Assembly (NCBI GenBank): GCA_900290315.1
Contig: OKRF01000343.1
Span: 10,555 to 20,997 of the forward strand
Direction: 5' to 3'
DNA: 10,443 bases
Source: Candidatus Sulfopaludibacter sp. SbA3
Lineage (GTDB): Bacteria > Acidobacteriota > Terriglobia > Bryobacterales > Bryobacteraceae
The stretch's first letter is position 1, and every line of letters begins with the position of its first letter. A program made the translations under genes and the position numbers. Below the pieces are notes generated by a model. The model was not told the origin of the DNA. It did not search any database and saw only the letters and a list, made by a program, of their open reading frames with translations. Positions 7,988 through 10,443 of the stretch are shown here, one piece after another.

Positions 7988-9355
7988 ATGATCGTCCGGT
8001 ACTTACGAATCGTCTTGGCCCTGGCCGCCACAGCCTTGGCGCAGGATTCCCGCAAGGTGACCGAGCCTTCCATTCCGCCCGTGTGTGCAGTACTGGTGGC
8101 AAATATCGGACGCGCCGGCGGGTCGATTGCGCCGGACGACGAGAGTAAGCCGGATACCGTGCGCATCCAGGCTGCCTTGGACCAGTGTGTGCCGGGCCAC
8201 GCCGTGGTGCTGCGGCGTGCCGCCGTGCGCCGGGACGCTTTTCTTACTGGACCGCTGGATCTGCGCAAGGGCGTGGTGCTGGTGGTGGAGCGCGGCGCGT
8301 ATCTCTACGGCTCCAGGGACGCGCGCGATTACGATCGGACGCCCGGCGTGTGCGGCACCATTACGCCGCGCGGAGGCGGCTGCCGCGCACTGATCAATGG
8401 CGACAACGTTGCCGATTCGGGCGTGATGGGCGACGGCGTCATCGATGGGCGTGGCGGTGAGACCATCCTGGGACAGCACTTCACGTGGTGGAACCTCGCC
8501 GACGAGGCGCGCAAGGGCGGCAGCCAGAACAATCCGCGGCTGATCCAGTTGCGCCATTGCGATAACTTCGTGCTGTATCGAATTACCCTCATGAATTCGC
8601 CGATGTTCCATGTGAGTTACAGCAATGGCAACGGGTTCACCGCGTGGGGAGTCAAGATCTGGTGCCCGCAGCGGGCGCGCAACACCGACGGCATCAATCC
8701 GGGTAACTCGACCAACGTGACCATCACCCACTGTTACATCCACAACGGCGACGACCAGGTAGCCATCAAGGCGGGAACAGGCGCACCCACTACGCACATC
8801 AGCATAGTGCATAACCACTTCTATAGCGGGCAAGGCATGTCGATTGGCAGCGAGACCAATGGCGGCGCCAGCGACATCCTGGTTTCCGATCTTTCGATGG
8901 ATGGCGCCGACAACGGGCTGCACATCAAGTCGGACAAGACGCGCGGGGGCCTGGTACACGGCGTGACGTATGAGGACGTGTGCCTTCGCGACACGCGGAA
9001 TCCCGTGGTCATGGAAACTGCCTTTTCGGCGTATGTGCCTACCGCGAACGCGCCGCAAGATCTGATTCCGCAATTTCGTGACATCACGCTGCGCAACGTG
9101 AGCATCGAAGGCGATGGCAGGGTCGTGCTGGAAGGTCTGGATTCGGAACATCCTTTGAGCGTGATCTTCGACAACGTGCTATTTGACACACCGGCGAACT
9201 TCCGTGTCTCCGCTCACCATGCCGAGGTAAAGGTGGGTCCCGGCCCGTTCAATTTGGAGATCGCCGGCGAGGACGTTCGCGTCGAGGGCACTCCGGGCAA
9301 AGGAACGAAGAACGCCTGCACGGCGAAGTTCGTTCCCTTTCCTCTACTGGAATGA
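7988..9355 (+). CDS. Secreted GH28-family glycoside hydrolase (polygalacturonase-like) with altered GHG and RIK motifs
   Basis: GH28 enzymes are right-handed beta-helix hydrolases that cut galacturonan backbones in pectin by an inverting mechanism. This protein is 455 aa, a usual length, with a signal peptide at about 1-19 (VLALAATALA then QDS). The three acidic catalytic positions are kept: NTDG at 232-235 (Asp234) and GDD at 254-256 (Asp255, Asp256). The usual GHG motif instead reads GQG at 281-283 (Gln282, codon CAA), and the usual RIK reads HIK at 312-314 (His312). The context of both (GMSIGSETNGG, DGADNGL-IKSDKTRGG) is the classic PehA-type sequence. Bacterial family members use this His and Arg in catalysis and substrate binding, so activity may be weak or specificity shifted. 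ATG 7988 is preferred; GTG 7985 is the adjacent alternative. No clear ribosome binding site is seen. It follows the receptor gene on the same strand after a gap of about 290 bp, probably in a separate transcript. Confidence 0.92.
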   Translation: MIVRYLRIVLALAATALAQDSRKVTEPSIPPVCAVLVANIGRAGGSIAPDDESKPDTVRIQAALDQCVPGHAVVLRRAAVRRDAFLTGPLDLRKGVVLVVERGAYLYGSRDARDYDRTPGVCGTITPRGGGCRALINGDNVADSGVMGDGVIDGRGGETILGQHFTWWNLADEARKGGSQNNPRLIQLRHCDNFVLYRITLMNSPMFHVSYSNGNGFTAWGVKIWCPQRARNTDGINPGNSTNVTITHCYIHNGDDQVAIKAGTGAPTTHISIVHNHFYSGQGMSIGSETNGGASDILVSDLSMDGADNGLHIKSDKTRGGLVHGVTYEDVCLRDTRNPVVMETAFSAYVPTANAPQDLIPQFRDITLRNVSIEGDGRVVLEGLDSEHPLSVIFDNVLFDTPANFRVSAHHAEVKVGPGPFNLEIAGEDVRVEGTPGKGTKNACTAKFVPFPLLE

Positions 9356-9398
9356 ACGAAGTTTTAATGTTGCGAATTCTTCATGAAGCGCAGGAAAG

Positions 9399-9424
9399 TG
9401 TAACCCTCCGGACAACTCTTCGTC
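9399..9424 (+). promoter_or_regulatory. ECF sigma-factor-type promoter for the FHA gene
   Basis: TGTAAC at 9399-9404, followed by CC, is separated by 16 bp from CGTC at 9421-9424. This fits the general ECF-sigma pattern of an AAC-containing -35 and a CGT-containing -10. Transcription would start near 9430-9433, giving a leader of about 25 nt before GTG 9457. A perfect 10-bp palindrome, CTTCATGAAG (9379-9388), lies 10 bp upstream and might be an operator, but could be chance. Confidence 0.45.
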
Positions 9425-9447
9425 TATGATTGTGTTCCGCGTCTCAC

Positions 9448-9453
9448 GGAGGG
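9448..9453 (+). promoter_or_regulatory. Shine-Dalgarno site GGAGGG that sets the GTG start of the FHA gene
   Basis: GGAGGG lies 3 nt (GGAG core 5 nt) before GTG 9457. No ATG lies in frame near the site; the next in-frame ATG, near 9523, would remove conserved-looking N-terminal sequence. The GTG is therefore the best start. Confidence 0.65.
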
Positions 9454-9456
9454 TAA

Positions 9457-10248
9457 GTGTCTATCAAACTACCTCAGACGCGAATCAGCGGCCAGACCAT
9501 CATCGATGAGTTGGTCCGCAACATGGAACTAGGACGGCTGGAGATGGCTTACAGCATCCTACTCCCGTGTATCTTCAGCGTTTACCTCCACCCGGACGAT
9601 TACGCACGCTTGCAGGGCGTCGGGGATCTGATCAAAGAAGATTCACGGCGCGCACTGACTGCGCGCATGGCCGACTGGAACGGCAAGAACTCGCTCTTCC
9701 GCAGGAAGTGCAAACAGTATCGAATCGCACAGAACGATTGGTGGATCGAATTGTTTGCCGACGCGGAAGGCGCGGTCCCGCCAGGCGACGTGGAAATCCA
9801 CTCTGAACTGAACGATGTGGCGCAGCCTGGTTATCGCGGCGTCAAGACAACGCTGATCGAGCGCGAGCCTTCAGTGACGGCGGCGAGAGTGGCGCGCGAC
9901 CGGCAAATCACGCGCGGAGCGCCCGCCAAGGTATTTGCCGAGATCCGGTACGAGGACGATTCCGGCCGGCAGACCTACTTCGTGACGCAGGGCGAGGTCA
10001 GCATAGGGCGCGGCGGTGAGGATCTTTGGGTGGATCTGCCGCTCTACACCAGCGATGAAATCTCGCGCGAGCATGCACGCCTGCAGCGCGATGGGGCCAC
10101 GGGCCGTTTCACGATCGTGGATCGAAGCCGCAACGGGACGTGGGTCAACGGCCGGCGGCTGACGAAGGGTGCGGAGGTAGAGTTGCCTGATCGTGCGGAG
10201 ATCGGGATCGCGGACGTAGTCAAGTTGAACTTCGAGGCCAAGAGGTGA
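9457..10248 (+). CDS. FHA-domain protein (cytoplasmic phosphothreonine-binding adaptor)
   Basis: The 263-aa protein has no signal peptide or membrane segment. Residues 1 to about 130 form an alpha/beta region with SILLPCIFSVYLHPDDYARL, reminiscent of the DUF3662-type N-terminal domain found before FHA domains in FhaA-like proteins; this resemblance is tentative. The C-terminal FHA domain (about 165-262) keeps all the phosphothreonine-site signatures: IGR (Gly184, Arg185), SREHA (Ser203, His206) and NGTWVN (Asn226, Gly227, Thr228, Asn231). FHA domains bind phosphothreonine peptides, typically made by Hanks-type Ser/Thr kinases, but no kinase or phosphatase gene lies in the window and the partner is unknown. 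The gene is a single unit, probably transcribed from the ECF-type motif upstream, with a candidate terminator 17 nt after the stop. That promoter suggests a role in an envelope or stress response, which is inference. Confidence 0.9.
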   Translation: MSIKLPQTRISGQTIIDELVRNMELGRLEMAYSILLPCIFSVYLHPDDYARLQGVGDLIKEDSRRALTARMADWNGKNSLFRRKCKQYRIAQNDWWIELFADAEGAVPPGDVEIHSELNDVAQPGYRGVKTTLIEREPSVTAARVARDRQITRGAPAKVFAEIRYEDDSGRQTYFVTQGEVSIGRGGEDLWVDLPLYTSDEISREHARLQRDGATGRFTIVDRSRNGTWVNGRRLTKGAEVELPDRAEIGIADVVKLNFEAKR

Positions 10249-10264
10249 GCCAAGTATGCGCCGC

Positions 10265-10298
10265 AAAGCGGTGGCAGGCGATTGATTTCGCCGCTTTT
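10265..10298 (+). terminator. Candidate rho-independent terminator after the FHA gene
   Basis: AAAGCGG (10265-10271) pairs with CCGCTTT (10291-10297), and the right arm runs into a four-T stretch (10295-10298). An alternative fold pairs AAAGC with GCTTT plus an inner GGCGA/TCGCC stem. The loop is long and the T-run short, so efficiency is doubtful. Confidence 0.35.
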
Positions 10299-10360
10299 GG
10301 GAAATCTGTTGGCTCTCTCGAAAATGCCTACATAGCCCGAGGAAGACAGGGTCGAAAAAC

Positions 10361-10395
10361 AGGGGCCAGGGGCCGGGGGTCAGGGGCCGGGGCTG
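10361..10395 (+). repeat. G-rich heptamer repeat (AGGGGCC-like, about 5 units) with G-quadruplex potential
   Basis: Five consecutive 7-bp units fit AGGGGCC with substitutions. G-runs lie at 10362-10365, 10369-10372, 10375-10379, 10383-10386 and 10389-10392, separated by loops of 2-3 nt. Four or more runs of at least four Gs with such short loops match the standard four-layer G-quadruplex pattern. The G-rich strand is the strand that codes for the FHA gene. Confidence 0.75.
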
Positions 10396-10400
10396 TGCAA

Positions 10401-10440
10401 CGGCGCGCTTCGCTCGCCGCACCGGCGGCAAGACCGCCGG
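10401..10440. repeat. Two adjacent GC-rich hairpins, REP-like intergenic element, at the window end
   Basis: CGGCGCG (10401-10407) pairs with CTCGCCG (10413-10419), with one mismatch and a CTTCG loop. CCGGCGG (10422-10428) pairs perfectly with CCGCCGG (10434-10440) around CAAGA. No T-run follows on either strand within view. Tandem GC hairpins like these are often dispersed intergenic repeats; copy number elsewhere in the genome cannot be judged here. Confidence 0.45.
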
Positions 10441-10443
10441 CGT

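Noticed and set aside
8003..9151. Minus-strand open frame of 382 codons opposite GH28
   Set aside because: It is an antisense shadow; the plus strand carries the GH28 motifs and a signal peptide.
1..10443. CRISPR array, tRNA or rRNA gene, insertion sequence, toxin-antitoxin or defence module
   Set aside because: I saw no spaced repeats, transposase, terminal inverted repeats, RNA-gene sequence or defence-associated domain. All substantial coding space is accounted for by the five genes listed.

Overview
The window looks like a piece of an Acidobacteriota chromosome, most likely from the Solibacter/Bryobacter side of the phylum. This is an inference from gene content and not from any marker gene. 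The DNA is GC-rich with strong third-position GC bias. It carries a large Oar-like TonB-dependent receptor with an N-terminal carboxypeptidase-regulatory-like domain, a secreted multihaem cytochrome fused to TPR repeats, an FG-GAP/ASPIC (CRTAC1-type) protein, a secreted GH28 pectinase-like enzyme and a small FHA-domain protein. No tRNA, rRNA, CRISPR array, insertion sequence or phage gene was seen.

Layout: positions 44-3915 hold a two-gene operon on the minus strand. A seven-haem cytochrome/TPR protein (1709-3915) is followed after 2 nt by a CRTAC1-family FG-GAP/UnbV-ASPIC protein (44-1706). A 148-bp divergent intergenic region (3916-4063) carries a good sigma-70-like promoter for the plus-strand TonB-dependent receptor (4064-7695). 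After a roughly 290-bp gap comes a GH28 glycoside hydrolase (7988-9355). A short spacer with an ECF-type promoter motif then leads to a GTG-initiated FHA protein (9457-10248). The last 195 bp are non-coding and hold a candidate terminator, a G-rich heptamer repeat with G-quadruplex potential, and two GC-rich hairpins.

The most striking feature is that the first three genes are each broken by an exact two-copy tandem duplication: 13 bp at 829-854, 56 bp at 2638-2749 and 44 bp at 4742-4829. Each shifts the frame, and removing one copy in each case restores one uninterrupted protein of normal family length (549, 716 and 1195 aa). None of the three repeats extends even one base beyond two unit lengths. 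That is the pattern expected when two overlapping contig ends are butted together without merging, so an assembly artefact is the leading explanation. Real recent mutation cannot be excluded from sequence alone.

Functionally the genes are envelope-oriented. The receptor, pectinase-like enzyme, cytochrome and FG-GAP protein all carry likely signal peptides, and only the FHA protein looks cytoplasmic. The receptor and GH28 gene could cooperate in using plant polysaccharide, but that is only suggested by adjacency. The cytochrome-TPR and CRTAC1 genes are almost certainly co-translated, and their shared function is unknown. I did not find a convincing new defence or mobile system here.
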